Source: Microbacteriaceae bacterium (GTDB lineage: Bacteria; Actinomycetota; Actinomycetes; Actinomycetales; Microbacteriaceae). Taken from it: a stretch of 64,000 nt of DNA. The notes under the pieces are model-generated. The model was not told the origin of the DNA, did not search any database, and saw only the letters and a list, made by a program, of their open reading frames with translations. Shown piece after piece: positions 20,553 through 29,037 of the stretch. The stretch spans positions 1-64,000 of the forward strand of contig JAODME010000015.1 in NCBI GenBank assembly GCA_025465095.1, written 5' to 3'. Made by a program: the position numbers and the translations under genes. Numbering within the stretch: position 1 is the stretch's first letter; each line of letters opens with the position of its first letter.

Positions 20553-21524
20553 TTACTTCGCGCCGGGCTTGGGCGGCGTCACATCTGCTGATGCAGCTTT
20601 GGGGGAAGGCGCTGGCTTCGCGGGCGCCTTCGGCGTGGGTTTCGGTGCACCAGCGGGCTTTGCGGCCCCGGGCTTCGGGGCGGCGGCGGGCCTGACGGCA
20701 ACCGGCGCCGGCGTGGCCGCCGGTTCCGTCTTCGCTACGGGCTCCACCGCTGCTGCGGGCGCAGCCTCCGCCTTGGGAGCAGGGGTAGCCTCGGGTGCAG
20801 GCGCGGGCTCCACCTCGGGAGCAGCCTGGGCCTGAGGCGCAACCGCAGCCTCCATCTTTGCAGCCGGGGCGGCCTCCACCTTCGGAGCCGGAGCCTCAAC
20901 CCGCGGCTCAGGTGCGGTCATCCGCGGCGCGGGCGGGGCATCCTCAACGGGGCGCTCGGCACGCTGCGGCTTCGACGCCGCGCGCTTCGCCTCGGCCTCG
21001 GCTTTCGCCTCGGACTTGTTCTTCACCGGACCGATGACCATCACCATGTTGCGGCCGTCAATCATCGGTGTCGACTCCACCGAGCCGAACTCCGAGACGT
21101 CCTCGGCGAAGCGCTGCAGCAGGCGCACGCCCTGATCGGGACGAGACTGCTCGCGTCCACGGAAAAGGATCATGGCCTTGACCTTGTCGCCGGCCTTGAG
21201 GAAGCCCTCGGCACGCTTGCGCTTGGTCTCGTAGTCGTGAATGTCGATCTTGAGTCGAAAGCGCACCTCCTTGAGGATCTTGTTCGCCTGGTGACGGCGC
21301 GCTTCCTTGGCCTTCTGGGCGGTTTCGTACTTGAACTTGCCGAAATCCATGATCTTGGCAACGGGAGGCTTGGAATTGGGAGCAACCTCAACCAAATCCA
21401 GGTCTGCCTCCTGAGCGAGACGCAGCGCGTCTTCAATGCGCACAACACCGACCTGCTCGCCGGCTGGGCCTACGAGTCGGACTTCCGGTACGCGGATTCG
21501 GTCGTTGGTACGGGGATCGCTGAT
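20553..21524 (-). CDS. infC: Translation initiation factor IF-3, AUC start, long Pro/Ala tail
   Basis: Prevents premature subunit joining and checks start-codon pairing. The frame is continuous upstream of the first GTG (21443): it reads [18 protein letters not shown], the normal IF-3 N-terminus, so the start must be further up. AAGGAG (21531-21536) sits 6 bases before an ATC at 21522-21524 and no ATG/GTG/TTG is available there. The rare AUC start fits the known autoregulated rare-start initiation of infC. IF-3N and IF-3C domains occupy about 1-175. The remaining ~145 residues are a low-complexity Ala/Pro/Lys/Glu tail, making the protein 323 residues against about 180 in classical IF-3. Confidence 0.93.
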   Translation of the reverse strand: MSDPRTNDRIRVPEVRLVGPAGEQVGVVRIEDALRLAQEADLDLVEVAPNSKPPVAKIMDFGKFKYETAQKAKEARRHQANKILKEVRFRLKIDIHDYETKRKRAEGFLKAGDKVKAMILFRGREQSRPDQGVRLLQRFAEDVSEFGSVESTPMIDGRNMVMVIGPVKNKSEAKAEAEAKRAASKPQRAERPVEDAPPAPRMTAPEPRVEAPAPKVEAAPAAKMEAAVAPQAQAAPEVEPAPAPEATPAPKAEAAPAAAVEPVAKTEPAATPAPVAVRPAAAPKPGAAKPAGAPKPTPKAPAKPAPSPKAASADVTPPKPGAK

Positions 21525-21822
21525 GCGTGGCTCCTTGATTCGATGTCTGGGGCTTCTGGCCGACCGGCGGTTGCCGGACTTCAGACGAAAGAAGGATTTT
21601 CACGCGCGGACCGTAACGCTGCCAGCGGGATGGAATTCCGTTGGTCTCATTGCAAATCCGGCATGGCACCCTTGCTACCGGCGACCAGTTTCCTGATCGT
21701 CGGCGGGGTGCCAACTACCCGGTAACCTGAAGAAGCGGTAAGCGCGGGTGGGAGAATCTCCACTTTCGTTCCGGAACCATAGAGGCTCCGAAGCCCAGAG
21801 AAGTCTAGCAGAGGAACGAGCC
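21525..21822. other. Divergent intergenic region of infC and the DUF1844 gene
   Basis: About 300 bases carrying the infC leader on the minus strand and the upstream region of the DUF1844 gene on the plus strand. It contains the infC ribosome site (21531-21536) and a CCGG-rich hairpin-prone part of the leader. I see no protein gene and no promoter I would defend. Confidence 0.5.
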
Positions 21823-22191
21823 ATGAGCGAGAGCCCCCAATCCCACATTCATTCCCAGGAGCGAGACTCGAATGCCGCGGCTCGCGACATCGCCGAGGTG
21901 CCCGCTATCGAGGTCATCAACACCGTGTCAGTGCACCTGCTCAGCGCCGCCGCCGTGAAGTGCGGCCTCGCCGACGATCCCGCCACCCAGCTCGACCTCG
22001 ACGAAGCCCGCAAGCTCATCAATGCGCTCGCGGGGCTGGTCACGGCATCCGCTCCCGACCTTGGAGATCAGCACGCGCGGGCGTTACGCGACGGACTGCG
22101 CTCGGTGCAACTCGCCTTCCGCGAAGCGTCAGCCGTTCCGGATGCCCCAGGAAAGGGCCCGGGCGAGAAGTACACCGGGCCGGTCAACTAG
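21823..22191 (+). CDS. DUF1844 family protein
   Basis: A soluble protein of 122 residues from the ATG at 21823 (GAGGAACG upstream). It has the DUF1844 core: EVINTVSVHLLSAAAVKCGLAD, then LDLDEARKLINALAGLV and a helix with LRDGLRSVQLAFREAS, ending in a glycine-rich tail. The family is widespread in actinobacteria next to infC and has no assigned function. The gene overlaps the convergent sseB-like gene by 8 bases. Confidence 0.8.
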   Translation: MSESPQSHIHSQERDSNAAARDIAEVPAIEVINTVSVHLLSAAAVKCGLADDPATQLDLDEARKLINALAGLVTASAPDLGDQHARALRDGLRSVQLAFREASAVPDAPGKGPGEKYTGPVN

Positions 22192-22945
22192 GAAGCACTC
22201 GCACGGCGAGGCTGTCGACGCGGGCCGCGATGATCTCGGACGCGGCCCAGCGCCCCTGCAGCCGCGCGAGGAGTTCTTCGAGGGCGGCGGCGTCCAGTCC
22301 CGGCTGAAGGCGCAGGTTCACGACGAGTTCGGGGCCGGCCAACCGAGCATCCGGATCTCCGGACTCCACATCGACGGCGCGCACGAGCGGCTCCGACGTC
22401 GTGGCGCCGATGAGGGCGACGAGCACCTCGTCGTCGGCGCGACTCGGGGTCCAGTCGATCCCTTGCGCGATCGCCCAGACGGCTGGCCGCCTTAGCACGA
22501 ACTCGGTTTCCGATGTCGGGTCGAGCACCACGAGATCGGTTCGTTCGCTCGCGGCTGCGAGCCCGACCCGCACGGCATCGGCCGGAACCGGGCGCGCATC
22601 CGGGTTCCAGCGACGCATCGCATCGACAGAGCTGAAAACGGGCATCACGTTCCGCCCGTCGGGACCGGCGACGGTGACGATCGACAGTTCCGCTCGCTTG
22701 TCTACGGTAAGTCCGCGCTCTCCGCGGCCCGACTCACCGACCCGCGCGATCAAGGGAATCAGCAGCCGTGTTTGTCGCACGACGTCAACCACGGCCGCCT
22801 CGCTCGCCTCCCTGGCCCGGAAGCGCCTGAGCGCCTCTAGCAGCGCGGGAGAGGCAGCACCGTCGTCTGCGGCGAATTCATTGTCATCGAAGTGCCTGCC
22901 CTGCCACGGTGTTCCATTCGAATCGCCAGGCAAGAGGTTCGACAT
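22184..22945 (-). CDS. SseB-like protein
   Basis: A 253-residue cytoplasmic protein starting at the ATG at 22943-22945, which overlaps the priA stop (ATGA). It has an SseB-type N-terminal domain: RLLIPLIARVGESGRGERGLTVDKRAELSIVTVAGPDGRNVMPVFSSVDAMRRW and VLDPTSETEFVLRRPAVWAIAQG. SseB folds occur in type III secretion-related proteins and in actinobacterial housekeeping proteins of unknown role; the second is meant here. Actinobacteria often keep this gene beside hisA/priA and infC. Function is not known. Confidence 0.8.
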   Translation of the reverse strand: MSNLLPGDSNGTPWQGRHFDDNEFAADDGAASPALLEALRRFRAREASEAAVVDVVRQTRLLIPLIARVGESGRGERGLTVDKRAELSIVTVAGPDGRNVMPVFSSVDAMRRWNPDARPVPADAVRVGLAAASERTDLVVLDPTSETEFVLRRPAVWAIAQGIDWTPSRADDEVLVALIGATTSEPLVRAVDVESGDPDARLAGPELVVNLRLQPGLDAAALEELLARLQGRWAASEIIAARVDSLAVRVLPS

Positions 22946-23694
22946 CAGTCGCTGGCCACGTCCAGTGCCTCGGCGAGCGTGAAGGCCTTCGCGTAAAGCG
23001 CCTTGCCGACGATTGCTCCCTCGACGCCGTAGCGCACGAGTTCGCGCAGGTCGGCGATGTCGTCGAGGCTCGAGATGCCGCCGGAGGCGATGATCGGCTT
23101 GTCGGTGCGGTCCGCCACTTCGCGCAGCAGCGCGAGATTCGGGCCCTGCAGGGTGCCGTCCTTGGTGACGTCCGTGACGACGTACCGGGCGCATCCGGCC
23201 TCCTCGAGGCGGTCGAACACCTTCCAGAGGTCGCCGCCCTCCTCGGTCCAGCCGCGCGCCGCGAGCGTCGTGCCGCGAACGTCGAGTCCGACGGCGATCG
23301 CTTCGCCGTACTCGGCTATCACGTGCGCAGCCCATTCGGGGTTCTCCAGCGCCGCGGTTCCGAGGTTGATTCTCTTCGCTCCGGTGGCGAGGGCCGCCTC
23401 GAGGGTCTCATCGTCACGAATGCCACCCGAGAGCTCGATCATGACGGTTCCACGCACCTGCCGGATGACCTTCTTGATTACGCTGTGGTTGTTTCCGCGC
23501 CCGAACGCCGCATCCAGGTCGACGAGGTGGATCCACTCCGCACCCTGACTCGCCCAGTCGGCAGCCGCGTCGACGGGGTCACCGTAACTCGTCGCACTGT
23601 CGGCCGCTCCTTGGGTCAGACGCACTGCCTTGCCGCCCGCGACATCCACCGCTGGTAGAAGGGTAAGGCCGGGGGGCTTGTTGAACTCGCTCAT
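22945..23694 (-). CDS. priA: Phosphoribosyl isomerase PriA (HisA/TrpF)
   Basis: (beta-alpha)8 barrel that isomerises ProFAR in histidine synthesis and, in actinobacteria that lack trpF, phosphoribosyl-anthranilate in tryptophan synthesis. From the ATG at 23692-23694 it has 249 residues: [18 protein letters not shown] with catalytic Asp17, [15 protein letters not shown] as phosphate-binding loop. AAGGA lies five bases before the ATG. It follows hisH after a 119-base gap. Dual substrate use is an inference from the lineage. Confidence 0.9.
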   Translation of the reverse strand: MSEFNKPPGLTLLPAVDVAGGKAVRLTQGAADSATSYGDPVDAAADWASQGAEWIHLVDLDAAFGRGNNHSVIKKVIRQVRGTVMIELSGGIRDDETLEAALATGAKRINLGTAALENPEWAAHVIAEYGEAIAVGLDVRGTTLAARGWTEEGGDLWKVFDRLEEAGCARYVVTDVTKDGTLQGPNLALLREVADRTDKPIIASGGISSLDDIADLRELVRYGVEGAIVGKALYAKAFTLAEALDVASD

Positions 23695-23813
23695 CACTGT
23701 CCTTTTGACGCCGTCGCTCTGACGGTGATCTCTTGTGAACCAGGCGGCCTCGGCCGCATCATCGGCCGACCGCGGCCTGCCGCTAGCATTCGCATCGCAG
23801 CAAGCATCAGAGC

Positions 23814-24455
23814 CTAGTTCTTTATGAGGCTTGCTATCCAATTGGACAGCAGACGGATGCCCGCCGCGCCCGATTTCTCCGGGTGAAACTGTGTCGTCGA
23901 CAGCGGACCGTTCTCCACCGCGGCGAGGAACCGTGAGCCGTGCTCTGCCCATGTGAGCTTGGGCGATTCGAACGGCTTCATCGTCTCGAGGGTCCAGTCC
24001 CGGGCGCCGTAGGAGTGAACGAAGTAGAAGCGCTCGTCGGCGATCCCCTCGAACAGCACGGAGTCAGCGGGTGCCTCGACGGTGTTCCAGCCCATGTGCG
24101 GGAGCACAGGGGCGTGAAGCTCAGTGACGGTGCCCGGCCACTCGCCCAAGCCGTCCGACTCGATGCCCCGCTCCACCCCGTGTTCGAACATGATCTGCAT
24201 TCCGACACAGATTCCGAGCACGGGTCGCCCGCCGGCCAGTCGCCGGTCGATCAGCTCCGCGCCGTTCGCCGCCCTCAGCGCGTCCATGACGGCGGCGAAT
24301 GCTCCAACGCCTGGGACGAGCAGCCCGTCCGCCTCGGTTACCTTCCTGCGGTCGGAAGTCAGCTCGACGTCCGCCCCCGCGAGTTCCAGCGCCTTGACGG
24401 CCGAGTGCACATTGCCAGAGCCGTAGTCGAGTACCACCACACTCGGATTACCCAC
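23814..24455 (-). CDS. hisH: Imidazole glycerol phosphate synthase, glutaminase subunit
   Basis: Supplies ammonia to HisF. The 213 residues show the class I glutaminase triad: Cys83 in GICVGMQ, His191 and Glu193 in TQFHPEKSG. The start is a GTG two bases after the hisB stop. Its partner hisF is not in the window. Confidence 0.95.
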   Translation of the reverse strand: MGNPSVVVLDYGSGNVHSAVKALELAGADVELTSDRRKVTEADGLLVPGVGAFAAVMDALRAANGAELIDRRLAGGRPVLGICVGMQIMFEHGVERGIESDGLGEWPGTVTELHAPVLPHMGWNTVEAPADSVLFEGIADERFYFVHSYGARDWTLETMKPFESPKLTWAEHGSRFLAAVENGPLSTTQFHPEKSGAAGIRLLSNWIASLIKN

Positions 24456-24457
24456 GC

Positions 24458-25063
24458 CTACAGGGCTCCCTTGGTCGACGGGATGCCACTCACCCTCGAA
24501 TCGGGGGCGACGGCCTGACGCAGCGCCCTCGCGAACGCTTTGAACTCGGCCTCGGCGATGTGGTGCGGGTCTCGACCGCCGAGCACGGTGATGTGCACCG
24601 TGAGAGCCGCGTGAAAGGTGATCGCCTCGAACACGTGTCGCACCATGGACCCGGTGAAGTGCCCGCCGATGAGGTGCAGTTCGAAACCGTCCGGTTCGCC
24701 GGAGTGCACGAGGTACGGGCGCCCCGACACGTCGACTACGGCCTGCACGAGAGCCTCGTCGAGGGGCACGAGCGCATCCCCGAATCGACTGATGCCCGAC
24801 TTGTCGCCGAGCGCCTGGCCGATGGCCTTCCCGAGCACGATGCCGATGTCCTCGACCGTGTGGTGCACGTCTATCTCCGTGTCGCCGCTAGCGCGGACGG
24901 TCAGGTCGATGAGCGAGTGCTTGGCGAACGCCGTCAACATGTGATCGAAGAACGGCACGGAGGTGTGTATGTCACAGGCGCCGGAACCGTCGAGGTTGAG
25001 CCGGAGGTCGATGCTCGATTCGCTCGTCTCTCGCCGGAGGTGCGCGGTGCGCTTGCTGGTCAT
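24458..25063 (-). CDS. hisB: Imidazoleglycerol-phosphate dehydratase
   Basis: Dehydrates IGP in histidine synthesis. The 201 residues include the manganese-site sequences [31 protein letters not shown] and [12 protein letters not shown]. It is the single-domain form (no phosphatase). TAAGCT lies 6 bases before the ATG and overlaps the end of hisC, so the gene may have its own leaderless promoter. Confidence 0.96.
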   Translation of the reverse strand: MTSKRTAHLRRETSESSIDLRLNLDGSGACDIHTSVPFFDHMLTAFAKHSLIDLTVRASGDTEIDVHHTVEDIGIVLGKAIGQALGDKSGISRFGDALVPLDEALVQAVVDVSGRPYLVHSGEPDGFELHLIGGHFTGSMVRHVFEAITFHAALTVHITVLGGRDPHHIAEAEFKAFARALRQAVAPDSRVSGIPSTKGAL

Positions 25064-25069
25064 CCGTCC

Positions 25070-25075
25070 AGCTTA
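25070..25075 (-). promoter_or_regulatory. -10 box of leaderless hisB
   Basis: TAAGCT, 6 bases before the hisB ATG, overlapping the hisC stop codon. Confidence 0.45.
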
Positions 25076-26164
25076 GCGAGCGGTGCGGGTCGGGCTCAGC
25101 CGCGCCATCGCCTCGAGAAACGCCGTGGTCTCCCGTTCGGTGCCCGCCGTGACACGCAGGTGGCCGGGTAGTCCGATGTCACGGATGAGGATGCCCTGCG
25201 CAAGCAGCGCCTCGAAGGTGCCGTGCGGATCTTCGACCCCCCCGAACAGCACGAAATTCGACCAGCTAGGCCACGCGTGGTAGCCGAGCCTCGGCAGCTC
25301 GAGGAGAAGTCGGTCTCGCTGCTCCTTGATGTCGTCGACCATCGCGAGCATCTCGCGCGAGTGCTCGAGAGCGGCGATCGCCGCCGCCTGAGTCAGCGCC
25401 GAAAGATGATACGGCAGGCGTACGAGTCGCATCGCGTCGGCGATCGCGGGGTCGGCGGCGAGGTATCCGACGCGAGCGCCGGCGAATGCGAACGCCTTGC
25501 TCATGGTGCGCGAGACGACGAGGCGCTCTCGGCCGGGAAGCAGCGTCAGCGCAGTGGGTTGGCCTGTCGGCGCGAACTCCGCATACGCCTCGTCAACCAC
25601 CACGATTCCCCCCGTCGCGTCATACGCGGCCTCGATGCTCGCGAGGGACAGCCCGGTGCCGGTCGGATTGTTAGGGGAACAGAGGAATACGATGTCCGGA
25701 TCGTGTTCCCGCACGGAACGCTGCGCGGTCTCCGGTGAGATCTCGAAGCCGGCATCGCGCTCGGCGGGGATCCACCGTGTTCCGGTGCCTGAAGCGATGA
25801 TCGAGTGCATCGAGTAGGTGGGCGGAAAGCCGAGCACGGACCGCCCCGGGCCGCCGAATGCCTGCAGAATCTGCTGGAGCACCTCGTTTGATCCGTTGGC
25901 TGCCCACACGTTGTCGCGGCTGAGCCCATGACCGAGGTAGCTTGCGAGGCGCTCGCGCAACGTGGTGAACTCGCGGTCAGGGTAGCGGTTGACGGTGTGG
26001 ATCGCCTTGGCGATTGCGCTGGAGATGTCCTTCGCGACGGCATCCGGAATCGAGTGGGTGTTCTCGTTTACGTTCAGGGCGATCGGGACTGTCTTCTGGG
26101 GCGCGCCGTAGGGAGTCAGCCCCCGCAAGTCGTCGCGGATGGGAAGGTCGTTGAGCGAGATCAC
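25073..26164 (-). CDS. hisC: Histidinol-phosphate aminotransferase
   Basis: PLP enzyme of 363 residues; Lys223 in SRTMSKAFAFAGARVGY is the Schiff-base residue, SNNPTGT-like SPNNPTGTG (163-171) and DEAYAEF (191-197) are the other PLP contacts. Start is a GTG with TAAACT 6 bases upstream. hisD, which usually precedes it, is absent; the LysM gene lies 28 bases upstream instead. Confidence 0.95.
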   Translation of the reverse strand: MISLNDLPIRDDLRGLTPYGAPQKTVPIALNVNENTHSIPDAVAKDISSAIAKAIHTVNRYPDREFTTLRERLASYLGHGLSRDNVWAANGSNEVLQQILQAFGGPGRSVLGFPPTYSMHSIIASGTGTRWIPAERDAGFEISPETAQRSVREHDPDIVFLCSPNNPTGTGLSLASIEAAYDATGGIVVVDEAYAEFAPTGQPTALTLLPGRERLVVSRTMSKAFAFAGARVGYLAADPAIADAMRLVRLPYHLSALTQAAAIAALEHSREMLAMVDDIKEQRDRLLLELPRLGYHAWPSWSNFVLFGGVEDPHGTFEALLAQGILIRDIGLPGHLRVTAGTERETTAFLEAMARLSPTRTAR

Positions 26165-26170
26165 CGGATC

Positions 26171-26176
26171 AGTTTA
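26171..26176 (-). promoter_or_regulatory. -10 box of leaderless hisC
   Basis: TAAACT, 6 bases before the hisC GTG, in the 28-base gap after the LysM gene. Confidence 0.5.
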
Positions 26177-26192
26177 AGGCCCGACCCGGGCA

Positions 26193-26561
26193 TCAGCCGC
26201 GGTAGTGGTCGGGCACGGCGAGCTGCTGGCCGGGCTGAACGTCAGAACTGCTGAGCTGGTTGAGATGAACGACATCCGAGATGACGTCGCGCGGGTCGGC
26301 GTCCGGCGCGATGGCCTCGGCGAGTTCCCACAGCGACTGGCCGCTCTCCACCTGCACGTACTCGAAGGCCGCGACACCGGCCGAGTCGCCGGACGCGTTG
26401 GCGACGCCGCCACTGAGCACAGTCAGAGCGACGGCGAGCACGAACGGGAGCGCCGCGAGCGAGGTCAGAACCAGCCGCCCGCGTCTGGTCAGCCGAAGGC
26501 GGCGGTTCGGGTTCGGCTTGGAGTTCGACCGCCGCGTGCTCGCCGTTGTCGACATTGTCAT
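26193..26561 (-). CDS. SOS-linked LysM membrane protein (Rv2719c/ChiZ, DivS position)
   Basis: A 122-residue protein: basic N-terminus, one membrane helix (about 29-50) and a C-terminal LysM domain (about 66-116, [17 protein letters not shown] ... [16 protein letters not shown]). LysM binds peptidoglycan. In other actinobacteria the gene divergent from lexA encodes a DNA-damage-induced cell-division or wall factor (Rv2719c/ChiZ in Mycobacterium, DivS in Corynebacterium); by position and LysM domain this is likely its counterpart. Start is the ATG at 26559-26561 behind GGAGG. A LexA box (26589-26604) overlaps its promoter. Confidence 0.85.
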   Translation of the reverse strand: MTMSTTASTRRSNSKPNPNRRLRLTRRGRLVLTSLAALPFVLAVALTVLSGGVANASGDSAGVAAFEYVQVESGQSLWELAEAIAPDADPRDVISDVVHLNQLSSSDVQPGQQLAVPDHYRG

Positions 26562-26588
26562 GCCCTTCCTCCGATGCGTAGCTTTGTT

Positions 26589-26604
26589 CCGAACATAGCT
26601 TCGA
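26589..26604. promoter_or_regulatory. LexA box, LysM-gene promoter
   Basis: CCGAACATAGCTTCGA matches the actinobacterial SOS consensus TCGAAC-N4-GTTCGA at 10 of 12 positions. It overlaps the -10 of the minus-strand promoter, so LexA should block this gene until DNA damage. Confidence 0.8.
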
Positions 26605-26620
26605 TTGTGCGTGATTTCAA
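26592..26620 (-). promoter_or_regulatory. Promoter of the LysM gene
   Basis: On the minus strand -35 TTGAAA (26615-26620), 17 bases, -10 TATGTT (26592-26597): a near-consensus promoter under a LexA box. Confidence 0.75.
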
Positions 26621-26660
26621 GCACTTTGCCCCTTTCGTCGAAGAATTTGTTTCGCCACGC

Positions 26661-26676
26661 TCGAATATATGTTTGG
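26661..26676. promoter_or_regulatory. LexA box, lexA promoter
   Basis: TCGAATATATGTTTGG matches TCGAAC-N4-GTTCGA at 9 of 12 positions and overlaps the -35 of the lexA promoter; consistent with lexA autorepression. Confidence 0.75.
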
Positions 26677-26701
26677 CTTCCATCCGGTTGGTGGATACAG
26701 T
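26673..26701 (+). promoter_or_regulatory. Promoter of lexA
   Basis: -35 TTGGCT (26673-26678), 17 bases, -10 TACAGT (26696-26701), overlapping the LexA box. Confidence 0.6.
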
Positions 26702-26762
26702 TTTCGAGTACTGGGGTCAGCCAAACAGCGACCACCGACATTCAGAAGGAACGGGGATCTAC

Positions 26763-27461
26763 GTGGACGAGAGCCAGCGGCGCGATGCGCCGTCGGTCGA
26801 GAAGACCGTCAAGTCGCGTCGCCGCAAGAGCCTCAGCGACAAGCAGCTTGCGATCCTCGAGGTCATCCAGCGGTCCGTGGCGACGCTCGGCTATCCGCCG
26901 AGCATGCGTGAGATTGGCGATGCGGTCGGCCTCTCGTCACTGTCGAGTGTCACCCACCAGCTGAACCAGCTCGAGCTCAGCGGCTATCTGCGGCGTGACC
27001 CGAACCGCACGCGCGCGCTCGAGGTACTCATTGATGTTCCCCGCTCGCCTCATGGCGTCGACTCAGACAGCCCTACTCCGGTAGGAGACGCGACGATGGT
27101 TCCGTTGGTCGGGCGGATCGCCGCGGGGATTCCGATCACCGCCGACCAGCAGGTCGACGAGGTGTTCCCACTCCCCCGCAGACTCGTCGGCAAGGGTGAT
27201 TTGTTCATGCTCAAGGTGTCAGGCGACTCGATGATCGACGCGGCCATCTGCGACGGCGACTGGATCGTCGTGCGGCAGCAGAAGACGGCGGAAAATGGCG
27301 ACATCGTCGCGGCACTGCTCGACGATGAGGCGACGGTCAAGGTCTTCCACCAGCGAGACGGCCACACCTGGCTGCTGCCCCGCAATTCGGCGTTTGCGCC
27401 GATAATCGGCGACTACGCCGAGGTGCTCGGCAAGGTCGTGGCGGTCATGCGGGCCGTCTAA
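26763..27461 (+). CDS. lexA: LexA repressor
   Basis: SOS repressor. From the GTG at 26763 it has 232 residues: winged-helix DNA-binding domain (about 23-88, [34 protein letters not shown]), Ala121-Gly122 autocleavage site in RIAAGIPIT, Ser156 in SGDSMID and Lys193 in ATVKVFH. Further in-frame sequence upstream belongs to the intergenic region and is not LexA. GTG follows GGGG/AGGA-type sequence; no better start exists. Regulated by its own LexA box. Confidence 0.95.
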   Translation: MDESQRRDAPSVEKTVKSRRRKSLSDKQLAILEVIQRSVATLGYPPSMREIGDAVGLSSLSSVTHQLNQLELSGYLRRDPNRTRALEVLIDVPRSPHGVDSDSPTPVGDATMVPLVGRIAAGIPITADQQVDEVFPLPRRLVGKGDLFMLKVSGDSMIDAAICDGDWIVVRQQKTAENGDIVAALLDDEATVKVFHQRDGHTWLLPRNSAFAPIIGDYAEVLGKVVAVMRAV

Positions 27462-27478
27462 CGGCGAGGCCCCGGTTC

Positions 27479-28996
27479 CTAGGGCGCGAGGACGAACGCC
27501 GACAGAGCCGCCTCGAGCTCCTCATCGACGAGCACGCGCAGACGCGTGCCGTTCTCGTCGTAGCGGGTGTCCAAAACGCGAGCATAATCGTGCAGTCGCG
27601 TCACGACGTCGCCGCGGTCGAAGGGAACCAATAGCTCTAGTTCGATGTTCGGCTCGGGAAGGAGCTCGTCGATTCTCGCAAGCAGCTCGTCGACGCCTTC
27701 ACCGGTGCGCGCCGACGCGAAGATCCCACCCGGTTCGATGCCGCGAAGAATGAGTCGTTGATCATCGTCGACCAGGTCGGCCTTGTTGAACACGACGATC
27801 TCCGGAAGGTGGCGCGCCCCGACCTCCCCGACGACGTCGCGAACCGTGCTGAGCTGACTTGCGGGATCGGGGTGGGACCCGTCGACGACGTGGATGATGA
27901 CGTCGGCATCGGCGACCTCCTCGAGCGTCGAGCGGAATGCCTCGACGAGTTGGTGCGGGAGGTTGCGCACAAAACCGACGGTGTCGGTGAGGGTGTAGGT
28001 GCGACCATCCGCCGTCTCGTTCTTGCGCACCGCGGTGTCGAGCGTCGCGAACAAGGCATTCTCGACGAGGGCACCGGCGCGTGTTATGCGGTTGAGCAGC
28101 GACGACTTGCCCGCGTTCGTGTACCCCGTGATCGCGACCGATGGCACCGAGTTCCTCACCCGGTTGGCGCGCTTGGCTTCACGCGACGGCTTGAAGCCGA
28201 GGATCTGCTTGCGCAGCCTCGCCATTCGGGTGTGGATGCGCCGCCGGTCGAGTTCGATCTTCGTCTCACCCGGTCCACGTGAACCCATTCCGTTGCCGGC
28301 ACCCACCTGGCCACCGGCCTGACGCGACATCGACTCACCCCACCCGCGAAGGCGGGGAAGCAGGTACTCCAGTTGAGCGAGCTCGACCTGCGCTTTGCCC
28401 TCTCGGCTTTTCGCATGCTGGCTGAAGATGTCGAGGATCACCGCGGTGCGGTCGATGACCTTGACTTTCACCACATCTTCCAGCGCTCGACGCTGACTGG
28501 GGGCCAGTTCGCCGTCGACGATCACCGTGTCCGCACCGGTCGCCGCGACGACGTCGCGCAGTTCCTGCGCCTTGCCCTTGCCGAAGTAGGTGCTCGGGTC
28601 CGGATGCGTGCGCTTCTGCAGGAGCCCGTCGAGAACGACGGCGCCCGCCGTCTCGGCAAGGGCGAACAGCTCGCGCATCGAATTCTCGGCTTCGACAACG
28701 GTGCCCTGGGTGTAAATACCGATCAGCACGACGCGTTCGATGCGGAGCTGGCGGTATTCGACCTCGGTGACGTCTTCGAGTTCGGTCGAGAGGCCGGCCA
28801 CGCGGCGCAGCGCCTGGCGATCGTCACGATCGAACTGGTCGCCGTCCCTGCCGTCGTCTTCGGAGGCTTGCGACTGCAGCGCCTGCGCCGTTCCCGAACC
28901 GAACAGCGTGTAACCTGCCGGCTTCGACGCCGAACTGGACAGCACTCGCTCGATAACGTCGTCGTCTTCGCGCTGGGTAGGATCTACTTCAGTCAT
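27479..28996 (-). CDS. hflX: GTPase HflX
   Basis: Ribosome-associated GTPase that splits or rescues stalled 50S/70S complexes. From the ATG at 28994-28996 it has 505 residues: HflX N-terminal domain with GTQGTVVEAENSMREL and LLQKRTHPDPSTYFGKGK, linker with RGPGETKIELDRRRI, G domain with GYTNAGKSSLLNRI (G1), DTVGFVRNLPHQLV (G3) and NKADLVD (G4). Start is chosen because TAGGGT ends 7 bases upstream. Confidence 0.93.
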   Translation of the reverse strand: MTEVDPTQREDDDVIERVLSSSASKPAGYTLFGSGTAQALQSQASEDDGRDGDQFDRDDRQALRRVAGLSTELEDVTEVEYRQLRIERVVLIGIYTQGTVVEAENSMRELFALAETAGAVVLDGLLQKRTHPDPSTYFGKGKAQELRDVVAATGADTVIVDGELAPSQRRALEDVVKVKVIDRTAVILDIFSQHAKSREGKAQVELAQLEYLLPRLRGWGESMSRQAGGQVGAGNGMGSRGPGETKIELDRRRIHTRMARLRKQILGFKPSREAKRANRVRNSVPSVAITGYTNAGKSSLLNRITRAGALVENALFATLDTAVRKNETADGRTYTLTDTVGFVRNLPHQLVEAFRSTLEEVADADVIIHVVDGSHPDPASQLSTVRDVVGEVGARHLPEIVVFNKADLVDDDQRLILRGIEPGGIFASARTGEGVDELLARIDELLPEPNIELELLVPFDRGDVVTRLHDYARVLDTRYDENGTRLRVLVDEELEAALSAFVLAP

Positions 28997-29003
28997 TGGG
29001 TTA

Positions 29004-29009
29004 ACCCTA
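29004..29009 (-). promoter_or_regulatory. -10 box of leaderless hflX
   Basis: TAGGGT on the minus strand, 7 bases before the hflX ATG. Confidence 0.55.
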
Positions 29010-29025
29010 GTCTCTAGTATTTCGG

Positions 29026-29031
29026 TAGGTT
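29026..29031 (+). promoter_or_regulatory. -10 box of the leaderless methyltransferase gene
   Basis: TAGGTT, 6 bases before the ATG at 29038. Only 41 bases separate it and the divergent hflX start. Confidence 0.55.
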
Positions 29032-29037
29032 TTCTGG

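Noticed and set aside
22946-23335. Longer N-terminus of the SseB-like gene
   Set aside because: The upstream part is priA out of frame.
26205-26762. Longer N-terminus of LexA
   Set aside because: Crosses the LysM gene and the LexA boxes; LexA starts at 26763.
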